Of a stretch of 64,000 nucleotides of DNA, positions 34,144 through 44,096 are shown piece after piece (within the stretch, counting starts at the first letter, position 1; each line of letters opens with the position of its first letter). The stretch is from the NCBI GenBank assembly GCA_030041215.1, contig JASHOH010000186.1, positions 1-64,000 on the forward strand, in the 5' to 3' direction. The notes under the pieces are model-generated. The model was given only the letters and a program-made list of their open reading frames with translations. It was not told the DNA's origin and searched no databases. The stretch is from Candidatus Sulfotelmatobacter sp. (lineage in GTDB: Bacteria > Acidobacteriota > Terriglobia > Terriglobales > Acidobacteriaceae). The position numbers and the translations under genes were made by a program.

Positions 34144-36639
34144 TCAGTGCTGAAGCTGCGCTCTCTCGGCCAGGAAGTTATCGCCGCATTGTTTGGCGGT
34201 GGCGAGAAGTTCGTTGTATTGCGGCGCGCTTCGCAACTCGGCTAGCAACGGGTCTTTCTGAAGTGCCGTGTAAGCGCAATATTTCCCCTCGACGGCGCTT
34301 TTGAGCACTCGCAACGCCGCTTCTTTCTCGCCGCAGAACGCCAGGTCAGTGGCGAAAAGATACCGGTTCTCCGGGTCAGGATTGGCCAAGAATCCGGGCA
34401 AGATGTCGCGGACAGTTTGCTCCAGTTCTGCCGAGGGTGGCGTGGAAGGCGAGTGGTCGGCGCACGCTTGCAAGAACCTGTCGGCTTTCTGCTGTACCGC
34501 CAACTTGCGGGCGGCTTCCCGAGCCTCCGCCAGCTTGCCCTCGCGCCAATAGATTCGGATCACGTTAGCGTTGAACCACTCCGAGCCTTCGTCGGCGCGC
34601 AAAAAATCCATGGCGCGCTCCGCGTTCCCAAGCTCAATAAACGTGAACATGCACTGGCGCATGGTATAGAGCGCTGGATCGAGGCGGCGCACAGCCTCGC
34701 ATTCGTTGGCCGATTCTTCGAGCAACCCGGCATAACGCAGAACGTAAGCCAATCCGATGTGTGCCGTGGCATCCTCGGGTCGCTGCCGGACAATCTCTGC
34801 GGCGTCTTTATAAGCCTGCGCGTACTCGCCCCGTTCCGTGCGGTTGGCGACGAGTTGGGATACCGCCAGCGTGAGATTCGGGTCAAGCACGATGGCGCGC
34901 TCTAGCGCGGCCGTTGATTTCTGGAACATCGCCTCGCCGCCATCCGAATACTGCGAATCGAGATAGTAGCGGCGTCCGAGCGCGCCCCAGGCGGGCGCGT
35001 AGTTGGCGTCCAGGCCGACGGCGCGCTCCAGCATCCGAATGCCGTCTTTGTTGGGCGCAGCATCGTGCGGTAGGGCAAGGCTGCGCAGGTAAAGATCGTA
35101 AGCCTCTTCGTTCTTTGGACGCGTTCCGCTCTCGCCGGATTCAGTCCCCGCGCCCAGTGCCGGAACCAATCCCTGGCGGACCTTCGCATCGATCTGGCTG
35201 CGCATGGCAATCATGTCGGGAGCGGCAGCGGTCAGGGTGTCGCGCCACAGCGTGCGGTTGTTGGCCACGTCTACAGCTTCGAGCGTGATCTGCAGATGAT
35301 CGCCTTCCTTCAAATAATGCCCGGTCACGACGTCGCTGACATGCATTTCATTTCCTGCCTGTTGTACGTCAACGCCCGGACCAACGTATTTGCTGGTAGT
35401 GGCAAACGGACGAATCGACAGCGAGTGCACGTAGCTGAGCGCGGTGGCAACCTCATCGGGCAGGGCGAGGCGCAGAAAATCGCTGCCCTTGTCGGAACCG
35501 AGGTTTTGAAAGGGCAGCACCGCCACCGTTGCTGGATTCGTGGACGTTGCCGCGGTGGTACCGGCATGTTGCCTCGATTGCCAGAAGTAAACCGCCAGCG
35601 CGATGACGGCTATCGCGGCAATGGCGATGCCGGCGATTTTGAGGTAAGGCTTGCGCGGCTGATCTGCGATCGCGCTGCTGCTAGAGACGCGATGCGCGGC
35701 GGAACTTGCCGGTCCGGCCACTGGGCTGGACTGCTGGCCCTCGGCGGCGACGGGAGATAACGTTCGACCCGTGTCGGTATCCCTCTTCAGCCTCTGCAAA
35801 TCGCTGCGCATCTCCGATGCGTGCTGGTAGCGCAGGTTGCGGTCTTTCTCCAGTGCCTTGTTGATGATGTCTTCCAGCCGCGCCGGTATGCCGCGATTCA
35901 ACCGCATGGCAGGAACAGGCGTGCGGTTCATGATCGCCTCGCAGATCACCGCCGAGCTCTCGCCATGAAACGGCACATCTCCGGTCGCCATCTCGTAAAG
36001 CACTGCACCAAATGAAAACAGATCGGTGCGCGCGTCCAGTTCGCGAGCCCGCACCTGCTCGGGCGACATATAGGCGACGGTGCCAATCATCGTTCCGGGG
36101 CTGGTCAGGTGGGCTTCGTCTAAAGTTTGTGCGTTGCCGGCCTGAGTCGCGCCAACAGAACTCCCGGAAGCGCCAACTTTCGCCAACCCGAAATCAAGGA
36201 TTTTTCCGTGACCGCGTTTAGTGAGAAAAATGTTTGCTGGCTTGATGTCGCGATGCACAATTCCCTCGGCGTGCGCTGCATCGAGCGCGTCGGCGATCTC
36301 AATCGCCATTGTCAGCAACGTGTCTGTGTCGAGAGGCCGCCCAGCGATGGCGTGTTTCAGGGTCACGCCATCGAGGAACTCCATGGCGATAAAGGCTTGC
36401 CCTTCATGCTCGTCGATTTCGTAAATAGTGCAAATATTAGGATGATTTAATGCCGATGCTGCTTGCGCCTCACGCTGGAATCGCGCCAGCGCCTGCGGAT
36501 CCTTGGCCACTGCATCTGGCAGAAATTTCAGGGCGACGAAGCGGTGCAGCTTGACGTCCTCGGCCTTGTAAACGACCCCCATGCCGCCGCCACAGAGTTT
36601 TTCGATGATTCGGTAATGCGAGATGGTCTGTCCGAGCAT
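34144..36639 (-). CDS. Ser/Thr protein kinase with C-terminal TPR sensor region
   Basis: This 831-residue protein has a Hanks-type kinase (about 5-275) with [22 protein letters not shown] and SPEQVR. The first glycine of the nucleotide loop is replaced ([10 protein letters not shown]), which may weaken ATP binding. A membrane helix ([17 protein letters not shown]) is near 335-355. Then comes a region starting [11 protein letters not shown] like the periplasmic part of adenylate-cyclase/FlgO-type sensors, followed by about eight TPR units. The start at ATG 36639 places the kinase at the very N-terminus. It lies 70 bases downstream of the lpxB start region on the same strand. Confidence 0.87.
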   Translation of the reverse strand: MLGQTISHYRIIEKLCGGGMGVVYKAEDVKLHRFVALKFLPDAVAKDPQALARFQREAQAASALNHPNICTIYEIDEHEGQAFIAMEFLDGVTLKHAIAGRPLDTDTLLTMAIEIADALDAAHAEGIVHRDIKPANIFLTKRGHGKILDFGLAKVGASGSSVGATQAGNAQTLDEAHLTSPGTMIGTVAYMSPEQVRARELDARTDLFSFGAVLYEMATGDVPFHGESSAVICEAIMNRTPVPAMRLNRGIPARLEDIINKALEKDRNLRYQHASEMRSDLQRLKRDTDTGRTLSPVAAEGQQSSPVAGPASSAAHRVSSSSAIADQPRKPYLKIAGIAIAAIAVIALAVYFWQSRQHAGTTAATSTNPATVAVLPFQNLGSDKGSDFLRLALPDEVATALSYVHSLSIRPFATTSKYVGPGVDVQQAGNEMHVSDVVTGHYLKEGDHLQITLEAVDVANNRTLWRDTLTAAAPDMIAMRSQIDAKVRQGLVPALGAGTESGESGTRPKNEEAYDLYLRSLALPHDAAPNKDGIRMLERAVGLDANYAPAWGALGRRYYLDSQYSDGGEAMFQKSTAALERAIVLDPNLTLAVSQLVANRTERGEYAQAYKDAAEIVRQRPEDATAHIGLAYVLRYAGLLEESANECEAVRRLDPALYTMRQCMFTFIELGNAERAMDFLRADEGSEWFNANVIRIYWREGKLAEAREAARKLAVQQKADRFLQACADHSPSTPPSAELEQTVRDILPGFLANPDPENRYLFATDLAFCGEKEAALRVLKSAVEGKYCAYTALQKDPLLAELRSAPQYNELLATAKQCGDNFLAERAQLQH

Positions 36640-36785
36640 TTCGCAAATGCTATTGGTTGTCGCCGGGCACGTCAAATCGCCCCAAGTGGGCGATGACAAA
36701 CTCAAGACTAGGGGAACCGGTAAACGAAAATTCCCATCCCCAAGCTAACCATTTATCCCCTGCAACGGTCTAAGTAATTGGGAGG

Positions 36786-36802
36786 CGTCGGCTAATCGCC
36801 GA
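36786..36802. repeat. Small intergenic hairpin
   Basis: gtcggc-taatc-gccgac forms a 6 bp stem with a 5-base loop in the 296-base gap between two divergent genes. It resembles the short palindromes scattered elsewhere in the window. No gene is seen in 36640-36935. Confidence 0.45.
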
Positions 36803-36935
36803 CCCTTCCAGCACACAAGCTTTCCAGTCGTCCATTCCCAAGCGTTGGTTCGAAAAATCAGAGGGAACAAACTCTAGTTCGCCTGCGTACCAGAAAATGG
36901 CAGCCAAATAGTTCGGCCGGTTTCAGGAGGCGGTT

Positions 36936-38150
36936 GTGAACGGAAACGGCAATCATAAAAAGAAGCGGCGCAGACTGTTCATTTGGGGCGGCGTTGGTCT
37001 CGGTATCCTCCTATTAATTGTGGGAGGCGTCTTCGCTGCCACCCGCGGCGGCACCAAGATTGACCCCTCCAAGCTTGCGAAGGTAGAAAGAGGTGACTTG
37101 GCTAAGAGCGTCGTTGCAACCGGCAAGGTGACGCCTATCACAAAAGTCGAGGTCAAATCCAAAGCCAGCGGCATTGTCAAAAAGCTCTACGTCGAATATG
37201 GCGATAAAGTCAAGCAAGGACAATTGCTCGCGCAGCTCGATAAGGTCGAGATTGAGGCCCAGGTTGCGCAATCGCACGCTGCGTTGGAAGCCGCTCAGGC
37301 GAACCTGAGCAGTGCGCAGGCTGACTACGAGCGGGCCAAGGTCGACGCCGAAGGTCCTGACGTTCCCTTGCTCAAGCGCGCTTATGACCGTGCCATTGGC
37401 ATGGCGAAAGATGGGGTGGTTTCCGCCTCCGCCCTCGATGATGCCGAGAAGAACTACGAACTCGCCCTGAATAAACAAAACGTTGCCAAGGCCCAGGTAA
37501 CGGTGCTCAATGCCAAAATCGAGCAGGCCAAAGCTCAGGTATCGCAGGACCAGGCCAATTTGAAACAGCTCGAAGAGCAGCTCAGCTACACCGATATCGT
37601 TTCCCCCATCGATGGCATCGTGCTCTCGCGCGATGTCGAAGTCGGCGATGCAGTCAGTTCGATTCTTGTCTTGGGTTCCTCAGCTACGTTGGTTATGACC
37701 CTCGGCGACACGAGCGAAGTCTACGTAAAAGGCAAAGTCGACGAGAGCGACATCGGCAAGGTCTATCTCAGCCAGCCCGCGCGTATTAAAGTCGAATCGT
37801 TCAAAGACAAGACCTTCTTCGGCAAGGTCACCAAGATTTCACCCATGGGTGTTGAGAAAGATAACGTGACCACCTTTGAGGTCCGTGTGTCGATCCAAAA
37901 TCCCGGCGGCGAACTCAAAGCCGAAATGACCGCCAACGCCGAAATCATTCTGGAAGAGCACAAGAACGTTCTCCAGATTCCCGAAGGCGCGATCATCTAC
38001 GACAAAGACAAGAAAGCATCTGTAGAAGTTCCGAACCCGAAAGCCAAAGATGGCAAGGAAAAAGTTGCGGTTAACATCGGAATTTCCAACGGGGCCAAAA
38101 CGGAAGTTCTCAGCGGCCTAAAAGAAGGCGATCAGGTAGTACTGCAGTAG
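36936..38150 (+). CDS. Efflux periplasmic adaptor (HlyD/MacA-type membrane fusion protein)
   Basis: This 404-residue protein has a short basic start, one membrane helix (LGILLLIVGGVFAA), a lipoyl half (KASGIVKKLYVEYGDKVKQG), a long coiled-coil hairpin rich in Ala/Gln (about 115-205), the second lipoyl half (TDIVSPIDGIVLSRDVEVG), a beta-barrel and a membrane-proximal end (VLSGLKEGDQVV). Such adaptors join an ABC or RND pump to an outer-membrane tube. GTG at 36936 follows AGGAGG. No pump or TolC gene is next to it; a MacB-type partner would be expected elsewhere. Confidence 0.88.
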   Translation: MNGNGNHKKKRRRLFIWGGVGLGILLLIVGGVFAATRGGTKIDPSKLAKVERGDLAKSVVATGKVTPITKVEVKSKASGIVKKLYVEYGDKVKQGQLLAQLDKVEIEAQVAQSHAALEAAQANLSSAQADYERAKVDAEGPDVPLLKRAYDRAIGMAKDGVVSASALDDAEKNYELALNKQNVAKAQVTVLNAKIEQAKAQVSQDQANLKQLEEQLSYTDIVSPIDGIVLSRDVEVGDAVSSILVLGSSATLVMTLGDTSEVYVKGKVDESDIGKVYLSQPARIKVESFKDKTFFGKVTKISPMGVEKDNVTTFEVRVSIQNPGGELKAEMTANAEIILEEHKNVLQIPEGAIIYDKDKKASVEVPNPKAKDGKEKVAVNIGISNGAKTEVLSGLKEGDQVVLQ

Positions 38151-38175
38151 TGAATACGCAGCAAATGTAGCACCG

Positions 38176-38199
38176 CCTGCCCTGCGCGAAATCGAAGGG
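38176..38199. repeat. Degenerate CCTGAGC-TCGAAGGG-type repeat
   Basis: cctgccctgcgcgaaatcga followed by aggg resembles the copies near 11515 and 27396. GC-rich short palindromes follow it up to about 38280. I see no gene in 38151-38372. Confidence 0.4.
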
Positions 38200-38372
38200 T
38201 CCCGGCGGCCGTCGCGGGGGCGTTACACCCCCGCCTACCGGCGAAAGGGCTAACGCGGACGCTAAGGCAGTTTTGGCCGACGCAGAATTTGGGTGGCGTA
38301 GCGCTCCAGCGCTGCGATCAAACTCTCTTCTTGACTTGGGCTTTAGCCCCTGCGGTGCATTTGGAGCCTATC

Positions 38373-39296
38373 ATGACAAACGTTTTCTCTCGAACAATCC
38401 TGCCAATCACTTTAGTCGTTCTCATTTCAACTCTCGCCCTTGCCCATACTCCACAAGCCACCTTCGATAAAACTTTCCAGGTCACGGGACCAGTCAATCT
38501 CGAGGTCCTCACGCGATCAGGTGACATCACAGTGCGCAGAGGCCCAGCGGGCACGGTCTCAATCTACGGGAAAATCTATGTCGGAGACCGGTGGTTCACC
38601 GGCAATCGCCATTCCGATGTCGAGGAGATCGAGAAGAACCCTCCCATTCGCCAGGACGGCAACAGCATCCGCATCGACTACGTGAACGTCCGCGATATTG
38701 CGGTCGATTACGAAATCACTGTTCCGTCCGATACCTCGGTTCGCGCACACAGCGGCTCGGGAGATCAGACGATCTCAGACCTTCACGGCAGCGCCGATCT
38801 GCAAAGCGGATCTGGAGACATGCGGCTTTCGCGGCTCACCGGCGAAATCCGGATTCAAACTGGTTCGGGCGACGTTCGCGCCCATGACATCTCCGGCCCG
38901 GTTCGCGGAGGTGCGGGCAGTGGCGACATTGAGCTCGAAGAAACCAGCGCCGGCGATATCGACCTGCACACCGGCTCGGGCAACATCACTGCACGAGGCA
39001 TTCAGGGCGCATTCCGCGGCGAGGCCGGCAGCGGCGACATTACTGCCGAAGGCACGCAGACGGGAGCGTGGGAAATCCGCACCGGTTCGGGCAACGTTCA
39101 CGTCCGCCTGCCGCAGAACGCCGCCTTCGACGCCAACATCTCCACGAGTTCAGGCACGATAGATATTGGCGAGGCGATTACGATGACCGTCCAGGGGCGC
39201 GTGAATGATATGCGCAAGCAGATCATCGGCAAAGCTCATGGCGGTGGCCCGCAGCTTAGCTTGCGCACAGGGTCGGGCGATATTCATGTCGAATAG
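38373..39296 (+). CDS. Exported DUF4097-type beta-helix protein with GSGD repeats
   Basis: This 307-residue protein has a signal peptide (ILPITLVVLISTLALA) followed by beta-strand-rich sequence. Seven or so units of about 20 residues carry GSGD or GSGN (for example HSGSGDQTISDL, QTGSGDVRAHDI, EAGSGDITAEG, RTGSGNVHVRL), the hallmark of DUF4097 proteins predicted to form a beta-helix. The last GSGD is in RTGSGDIHVE at the C-terminus. Function is unknown; similar proteins are surface or periplasmic. ATG at 38373 has GGAG seven bases upstream. It follows the adaptor gene in the same direction. Confidence 0.82.
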   Translation: MTNVFSRTILPITLVVLISTLALAHTPQATFDKTFQVTGPVNLEVLTRSGDITVRRGPAGTVSIYGKIYVGDRWFTGNRHSDVEEIEKNPPIRQDGNSIRIDYVNVRDIAVDYEITVPSDTSVRAHSGSGDQTISDLHGSADLQSGSGDMRLSRLTGEIRIQTGSGDVRAHDISGPVRGGAGSGDIELEETSAGDIDLHTGSGNITARGIQGAFRGEAGSGDITAEGTQTGAWEIRTGSGNVHVRLPQNAAFDANISTSSGTIDIGEAITMTVQGRVNDMRKQIIGKAHGGGPQLSLRTGSGDIHVE

Positions 39297-39351
39297 GCGG
39301 AGCGTAGCTCCGCTGTGGGAAGAGCACACGCAAGTTCTAGGTCGACTCCGA

Positions 39352-40104
39352 CTATTTTCCCTTGCGATAGTCGCTCATCACCGGACGCGGGAAGTAAGGT
39401 AGCGGCTGACCGCTGACAATCGCCACGGGATTCGCCTCGACCAAAGCCTCGGCCGTTTCTTCTCCGCAGATTTCTGCCGCAGCATCGCGCGCGCGAGAGA
39501 GCACAGGCACGCGGTTCTCGGTGTCATGAGCATCAGTCGCGAGCACGTGCACCGCATCGTGCTCCATGAGCCACTGTGCGGCGCGCCGCACCCGCTCGCC
39601 CCAAAATCCTGTCAGGGCAGATCCCGTCACCTGAATCACGCATCCCTGCTCCGCCCATTCCACCACGCGTTGCGGGCTCTCGCGCAAAATCGGATTGCGC
39701 TCGGGATGCGTGATGATGGCCGTAATCCCGCGATCTCCGAGCTGCGTAAAACAATCGGTAATCATCTGCGGAACGCTGTAGTTACTCAGCTCGACCAGCA
39801 TGTATTGGGTGCTGGCGATCGCGTAGCGTGCAGGATTGGCCAGCACGTCCTGCAAGTTGTCATAAGAAAGATGAAAATCGCACCCCAGGCTGAGAGTGAG
39901 CGCGGAACCGATCAGCGATTGCAGATGATCGACAAGGCCTTGCAGATACACGCGGTCGTAATGGTAGCGGTCATTAGCATGAGGCGTGGCAACCTGGTGC
40001 GTGATGCCATCGGCTGCAGCCATGCGGCACATGGCGATCGAGATTTCCCACGACTTGGAGCCGTCGTCTACTTCCGGAAGAATGTGCGAATGAATGTCGA
40101 CCAC
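39352..40104 (-). CDS. PHP-type tyrosine-protein phosphatase (CpsB/YwqE-like)
   Basis: This 250-residue PHP-domain protein begins MVDIHSHILPEVDDGS and contains ATPHANDRYHYD, GCDFHLSYDN, ITHPERNPIL and VLATDAHDTENR. These supply the metal-binding histidines and aspartates of CpsB/YwqE, which dephosphorylate the tyrosine kinases controlling exopolysaccharide export. The kinase partner and polysaccharide genes are not in the window. It is convergent with the DUF4097 gene, with a 55-base gap, and upstream of it lies a MITE-like element. Confidence 0.87.
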   Translation of the reverse strand: MVDIHSHILPEVDDGSKSWEISIAMCRMAAADGITHQVATPHANDRYHYDRVYLQGLVDHLQSLIGSALTLSLGCDFHLSYDNLQDVLANPARYAIASTQYMLVELSNYSVPQMITDCFTQLGDRGITAIITHPERNPILRESPQRVVEWAEQGCVIQVTGSALTGFWGERVRRAAQWLMEHDAVHVLATDAHDTENRVPVLSRARDAAAEICGEETAEALVEANPVAIVSGQPLPYFPRPVMSDYRKGK

Positions 40105-40182
40105 GATTGTGAGAACACGCGTGTGTTGTTCTGAAATTGATTTAAGCAGATTCGGGAGGAAAGAGGAAGATCGGAAAATCGT

Positions 40183-40334
40183 TCGTGGTGGCTCAGTTTG
40201 AAATTGTCATCCTGAGCAAGCCTCTTTTGCGCCGCGAAGGATCTGGGCGAGCCGCGCGAAGCGCCGCGTTCTCTGCGGCGCAATGGTCGCGCGCTCGGCT
40301 CGCTTCCTCTTCAATTTCCAACTCAGCCACCACC
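40183..40334. mobile_element. MITE-like element, copy A (152 bp)
   Basis: The ends form long inverted repeats: 40185-40206 and the complement ending at 40333 match at 20 of 22 positions (core gtggtggct, then gaaattg). The interior contains GC-rich palindromes around gccgcgcgaagcgccgcg. AAATCGT occurs on both sides (40176-40182 and 40335-40341), a likely target duplication. The inverted copy at 61271-61421 matches along its whole length. It has no coding frame. It fills most of the gap between the PHP gene and a truncated PIN gene. Confidence 0.75.
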
Positions 40335-40340
40335 AAATCG

Positions 40341-40562
40341 TCACCAGATCGTCGGCACCGCTCGTGACTTTCGAATTTCGCGGTCAGCAGTGAGCAACGG
40401 GATATCTTTGATCAGAGCGGTCGCTCCGATGATGCGGTCGACGGGATCTTTGGGATAGTCGGGTGGCAGTTCGAACGCCTGTAGGGCGATGCTTGCCGTT
40501 ATCGGCAAGACAATGAAATGCTTTTCGACTTCGGACAGATGTATCTCTGCGCCGGGCTTCAA
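40341..40562 (-). pseudogene. Truncated PIN-domain (VapC-type) toxin
   Basis: The 73-residue frame has the C-terminal half of a PIN domain: LPPDYPKDPVDRIIGATAL followed by LLTADREIRKS, with the two late acidic residues. The N-terminal half with the first Asp (normally LLLDTH) is missing: going upstream the frame hits a stop codon within nine codons. No antitoxin is seen next to it. The MITE copy A ends at its stop codon. It is most likely a dead remnant, though a short expressed protein cannot be excluded. Confidence 0.65.
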
Positions 40563-40619
40563 GTCAATTCGTCCGTGACACTCGTTTCATTTGTCGCTAC
40601 CGTCATACGCACGAGCGAA

Positions 40620-41849
40620 TCAAAGGTTCCCGTACCGCTCCTGCATAAACTCCGCAATCCCCGCATACGCCTTGGTCAGCGTCGCCTCATCTGGCAAGAA
40701 CACAATTCTGAAATGCTGCGTACCCGGCTTCTGCCCGAAGCCTGATCCGTGCACAACCATCACGTGCTTCTGCCGAATCAGTTCTTTCACGAACGCTTCG
40801 TCGCTCTCGGGAATATCAATGCGCGGAAAAGCGTAAAACGCCCCACGCGGCGCGACGCAGCTTATGCGCGGAGTGGACTCGCACCATCTCTGCGTAAGGT
40901 CGCGGCGCGAGCGCAGTTTGCGCCGCACTTCGATTAAATGATCTTGCGGCCCTTCAAGCGCAGGCTTGATCGCATACTGCTCGGGATGGTTTGCGCACAA
41001 GCGCGCGCGCAGCAGGCGGTGAATGCCTTCGATGTAGGGTTTGATCGCCGCTGCGTCGCCTGAAGCGATCCCCCATCCAATGCGCCATCCCGGGGCAAGA
41101 TAATTTTTCGACATACCGCCGAAGGTGATGCAGGGCACGTCGGGCGCGACAGCGGCAAACGCAATGTGCGGCGTGGGGTTTTCCTCTGAACCATCCAGAA
41201 TCAGCTTGTCGTATATCTCATCGGAGAAAACGACCAAGTTATGCCGACGGGCCAGTTCTGCAATCTGCTCGAGCATTTGACGCGAACAAAGCGAGCCTGT
41301 GGGGTTGTTGGGATTGATCAGCACGATCCCGCGAGTGTGCGGTGTTAGCTTGCGCTCGATGTCGGCCAGCTCGGGCTGCCAAGCGTCTTCTTCATTCAGA
41401 TCGTAAGTATTCAGCTCAATCCCCAGCTTGCACAAAACCGCCGAATATAGCGGATAATCCGGCTTCGGCGTCAGAATGTCCTCGCCCGGATTTACCAGCG
41501 CAGAAATACAAAGATCGACCGTCTCGCTCACCCCCGAAGTGACGAACACATCCCGCACCGTGGTGATGCCCTTGCGCGCAGCCTCGCCGCGGATTGCCTC
41601 CAGCGCTTCGGGAATGCCTGGTGATGGCGCATATCCGTTCTTACCATCACGCATGGCCTTATACGCGGCCTCGATAATGTGAGGCGGCGTCTGAAAATCA
41701 AAGTTGAGCGGATCGCCAACGTTCAGCGGCAGAACTTTGTGGCCTTGTTTAATGACTTCATCGGCGACGCAGGCCAGGTCGCGGATGGCATAACGAACGT
41801 TCTCGAGGCGGCTTGCGGCGGTGATTTCGCCCGTTTGAGTGAGCGGCAT
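40620..41849 (-). CDS. PLP-dependent aminotransferase class I (alanine/aspartate type)
   Basis: This 409-residue enzyme shows the fold-type I aminotransferase pattern: LPLNVGDPLNFDF, NGYAPSPGIPEALEAI, INPNNPTGSLCS (Asn ligand), FSDEIYDKL (Asp/Tyr), GGMSKNYLAPGWRIGW (Schiff-base Lys and Arg), and HFRIVFLPDE. It would move amino groups between an amino acid, perhaps alanine, and 2-oxoglutarate. The sequence pattern is closest to AlaA-like enzymes, but the substrate needs testing. It stands 58 bases from the PIN remnant and 136 bases from the aldehyde dehydrogenase stop. Confidence 0.87.
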   Translation of the reverse strand: MPLTQTGEITAASRLENVRYAIRDLACVADEVIKQGHKVLPLNVGDPLNFDFQTPPHIIEAAYKAMRDGKNGYAPSPGIPEALEAIRGEAARKGITTVRDVFVTSGVSETVDLCISALVNPGEDILTPKPDYPLYSAVLCKLGIELNTYDLNEEDAWQPELADIERKLTPHTRGIVLINPNNPTGSLCSRQMLEQIAELARRHNLVVFSDEIYDKLILDGSEENPTPHIAFAAVAPDVPCITFGGMSKNYLAPGWRIGWGIASGDAAAIKPYIEGIHRLLRARLCANHPEQYAIKPALEGPQDHLIEVRRKLRSRRDLTQRWCESTPRISCVAPRGAFYAFPRIDIPESDEAFVKELIRQKHVMVVHGSGFGQKPGTQHFRIVFLPDEATLTKAYAGIAEFMQERYGNL

Positions 41850-41907
41850 AGGAAAATTTTAACCGCAGAGTACGCGGAGGATGCTGCGAAATTGTGCCAG
41901 AAAGCCT

Positions 41908-41972
41908 TCACCGCAGAGTCACAGAGGCACAGGCAAATTCCCTTAAAGGTTTCCTCCGTGACTCTGTGGTGA
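41908..41972. repeat. Gene-less hairpin of the caccRCRGAG repeat family
   Basis: tcaccgcagagtcacagagg (41908-41927) and the complement of 41953-41972 match at 18 of 20 positions around a 25-base loop. The arms resemble the inverted repeats that bracket the GxxExxY gene at 9221-9660. It lies between an aminotransferase start and an aldehyde dehydrogenase stop. Confidence 0.65.
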
Positions 41973-41984
41973 TTCTTGTTTTCG

Positions 41985-43520
41985 CTACTCCGCTCTATCG
42001 ATCTGCGCCTTTTGCAGCTTGTCCGAGTAATCCACGTAGACTGACTTCCACTCCGTATAGAACTCGAGTGCTCCTATGCCGCCTTCGCGATGGCCATTGC
42101 CCGTGGCCTTCGTCCCGCCAAATGGCAGATGGACTTCGGCTCCAATCGTTGGCGCGTTGATGTAAGTAATGCCGGCAGATAGATCGCGAATGGCGCCGAA
42201 TGCTTTGTTCACATCCTTCGTGTAGATCGAAGATGACAATCCATACTCAACTCCATTCGCGATTTCAATCGCATCTTCTAATCCGTCGCAGGGAAGAATC
42301 GAAACCACCGGCCCGAAAATTTCTTCCTGCGCGATGCGCATCTTCGGATCGACATCGATGAACACAGTCGGCTCCATGAAGAATCCATACTTGTACTCAC
42401 CCTGATCAAGCCGGTTTCCGCCGCACATCAGCTTTGCGCCTTCATTGCGGCCGATCTCGACGTATTCGAGATCGGTTTGAAGTTGTTTTTCATTGATCGC
42501 CGGACCCATTTCCGTTGTCTCGTCAAGCCCGTTGCCAACTTTCAGCTTCTTCGCTCGCTCAACATAGCGGTCGACGAATTCCTGGTACACGCCTTTCTGC
42601 ACGATGATGCGGCTGGTTGCGGTGCAGCGCTGTCCGGTCGTACCGAAACCGCCCCACAGTCCGCCCTCAATCGCTAAATCGAGATTCGCATCATCGAGCA
42701 CGATCATGGGATTCTTGCCGCCCAGTTCGAGCGAGCAACGTTTAAAACTCTTGGCTGCAATGGTACCGATGATGCGCCCTACATCAGAAGATCCCGTCAA
42801 TGAAACCGCGCGCACATCAGGATGCTCAGCCAGTGGTGTTCCCACCTCCGCGCCGAATCCAGTGACGATGTTAACCACTCCCTTTGGAATACCGGCGTCG
42901 GTAAAGGCGCGAACCAAATTGAAAGTCGAAAGCGGCGTATCCTGCGCGGGTTTAATGATGCACGTGTTGCCGCAAACCACGGCTGGCAGCAGCTTCCACG
43001 AAGAGATCGCCATGGGGAAATTCCACGGCGTGATCATGCCGCACACGCCCACCGGCTGCCGCACGGCCATAGCGAACTTGTTGGGCATTTCTGAGGGAAC
43101 GGTCGGGCCGAACATGCGGCGCCCTTCGCCGGCGTTGTAGTAGCCGGCGTCGATGGCTTCCTGCACGTCGCCGCGAGTTTCGGCCAGCACTTTGCCCATT
43201 TCGCGCGTCATGTCGCGCGCGTACTCTTCTTTGCGCTCAATGAGAATCTCGGCGGCCCTGAACACCAGCTCCGCGCGCCGCGGAGCCGGCACCAAGCGCC
43301 ACCTCTCAAAGGCACGCTTGGCCGCGTCGACGGCCGCGTCGACATCGGCCTTCGCCGATCTCTGGAAGATGCCGACCAGGTCGCGCGTATCAGCCGGATT
43401 GCGATTCTCAAAAGTCTTGCCGGTCGTGGCCTCGACCCATTCGCCGTCAATGAAGTTCTTGAACACTCTGGTTTGTGTGTGGCTGAGCGTCGCCGGGGAA
43501 GCAAGCGTATCAGTAGCCAT
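41985..43520 (-). CDS. NAD(P)-dependent aldehyde dehydrogenase
   Basis: This 511-residue enzyme of the ALDH superfamily oxidises an aldehyde to an acid. Visible motifs are [19 protein letters not shown], the NAD-binding [12 protein letters not shown], the general-base glutamate in [12 protein letters not shown], the nucleophile cysteine in [12 protein letters not shown], and [14 protein letters not shown] at 43520 is preceded by a strong AAGGAGG. The [16 protein letters not shown] end resembles semialdehyde dehydrogenases of amino-acid breakdown, but the substrate is open. It is unlinked to other catabolic genes here apart from the aminotransferase downstream. Confidence 0.9.
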   Translation of the reverse strand: MATDTLASPATLSHTQTRVFKNFIDGEWVEATTGKTFENRNPADTRDLVGIFQRSAKADVDAAVDAAKRAFERWRLVPAPRRAELVFRAAEILIERKEEYARDMTREMGKVLAETRGDVQEAIDAGYYNAGEGRRMFGPTVPSEMPNKFAMAVRQPVGVCGMITPWNFPMAISSWKLLPAVVCGNTCIIKPAQDTPLSTFNLVRAFTDAGIPKGVVNIVTGFGAEVGTPLAEHPDVRAVSLTGSSDVGRIIGTIAAKSFKRCSLELGGKNPMIVLDDANLDLAIEGGLWGGFGTTGQRCTATSRIIVQKGVYQEFVDRYVERAKKLKVGNGLDETTEMGPAINEKQLQTDLEYVEIGRNEGAKLMCGGNRLDQGEYKYGFFMEPTVFIDVDPKMRIAQEEIFGPVVSILPCDGLEDAIEIANGVEYGLSSSIYTKDVNKAFGAIRDLSAGITYINAPTIGAEVHLPFGGTKATGNGHREGGIGALEFYTEWKSVYVDYSDKLQKAQIDRAE

Positions 43521-43637
43521 AAATCCCTCCTTATGAATGCCTATTTGTGATGCTACAGCGGGGGCAAAGATGCGGCAAGGGAGCTGCGAGTCGCGAGCCG
43601 TGAGCTCTTTGCCGTGAACCAAACCATGTCGCATGAC

Positions 43638-43785
43638 GGCGTCATCCTGAAGGCCCGCGTTTTCAGGTAGACCCTCGGCTTCGGCCGAGGGCGGCGAAGC
43701 CGCATGGCGAGGAGCCTGCCAATCCCTGGTAAAGCCGGCGTCATCCCGAAGCCCCGCGTTTTCACCAGTGGGGCGAGGGATCTCC
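43638..43785. repeat. Two copies of the ggcgtcatyccgaag repeat
   Basis: ggcgtcatcctgaaggcccg starts at 43638, and a longer copy (ggcgtcatcccgaagccccg, then ccagtggggcgagggatctc) runs from 43737 to 43785. The longer one matches 58231-58279 at about 45 of 49 positions. Between them is a hairpin of ccctcggcttcggccgaggg. The 576-base region 43521-44096 contains only such repeats and AT-richer spacer; I see no gene. Confidence 0.65.
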
Positions 43786-44096
43786 TACCAAATCGGCGCA
43801 AAATGGTCGGAAAATGCGCGTTTTGGACGACAAAAACAAAAAGGCGCACGCCGCAGCGTGCGCCCAAAAATCCATCTATTATTACGATATCAAACCGCAG
43901 CCCCAATTGAGACATCCCGCCCACCAATTTATTCCGCGCAAAGCCAACAACTTAACCCAAATCCCCGCCCCACCCCCCTTGACAACAAAACCGCGCACCC
44001 TCTCCCAGTTTCCTCACCGCTCCTGCGGAGCGATTCGGAATGACATCGCTTTGAGGCCCCTTGAATCGCAGCCCGATCAATCCACATCTATCGATC

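Noticed and set aside
43768-44043. Short frames in the gap before the HtrA-like gene
   Set aside because: They run through the ggcgtcat repeats and translate repeat sequence only.
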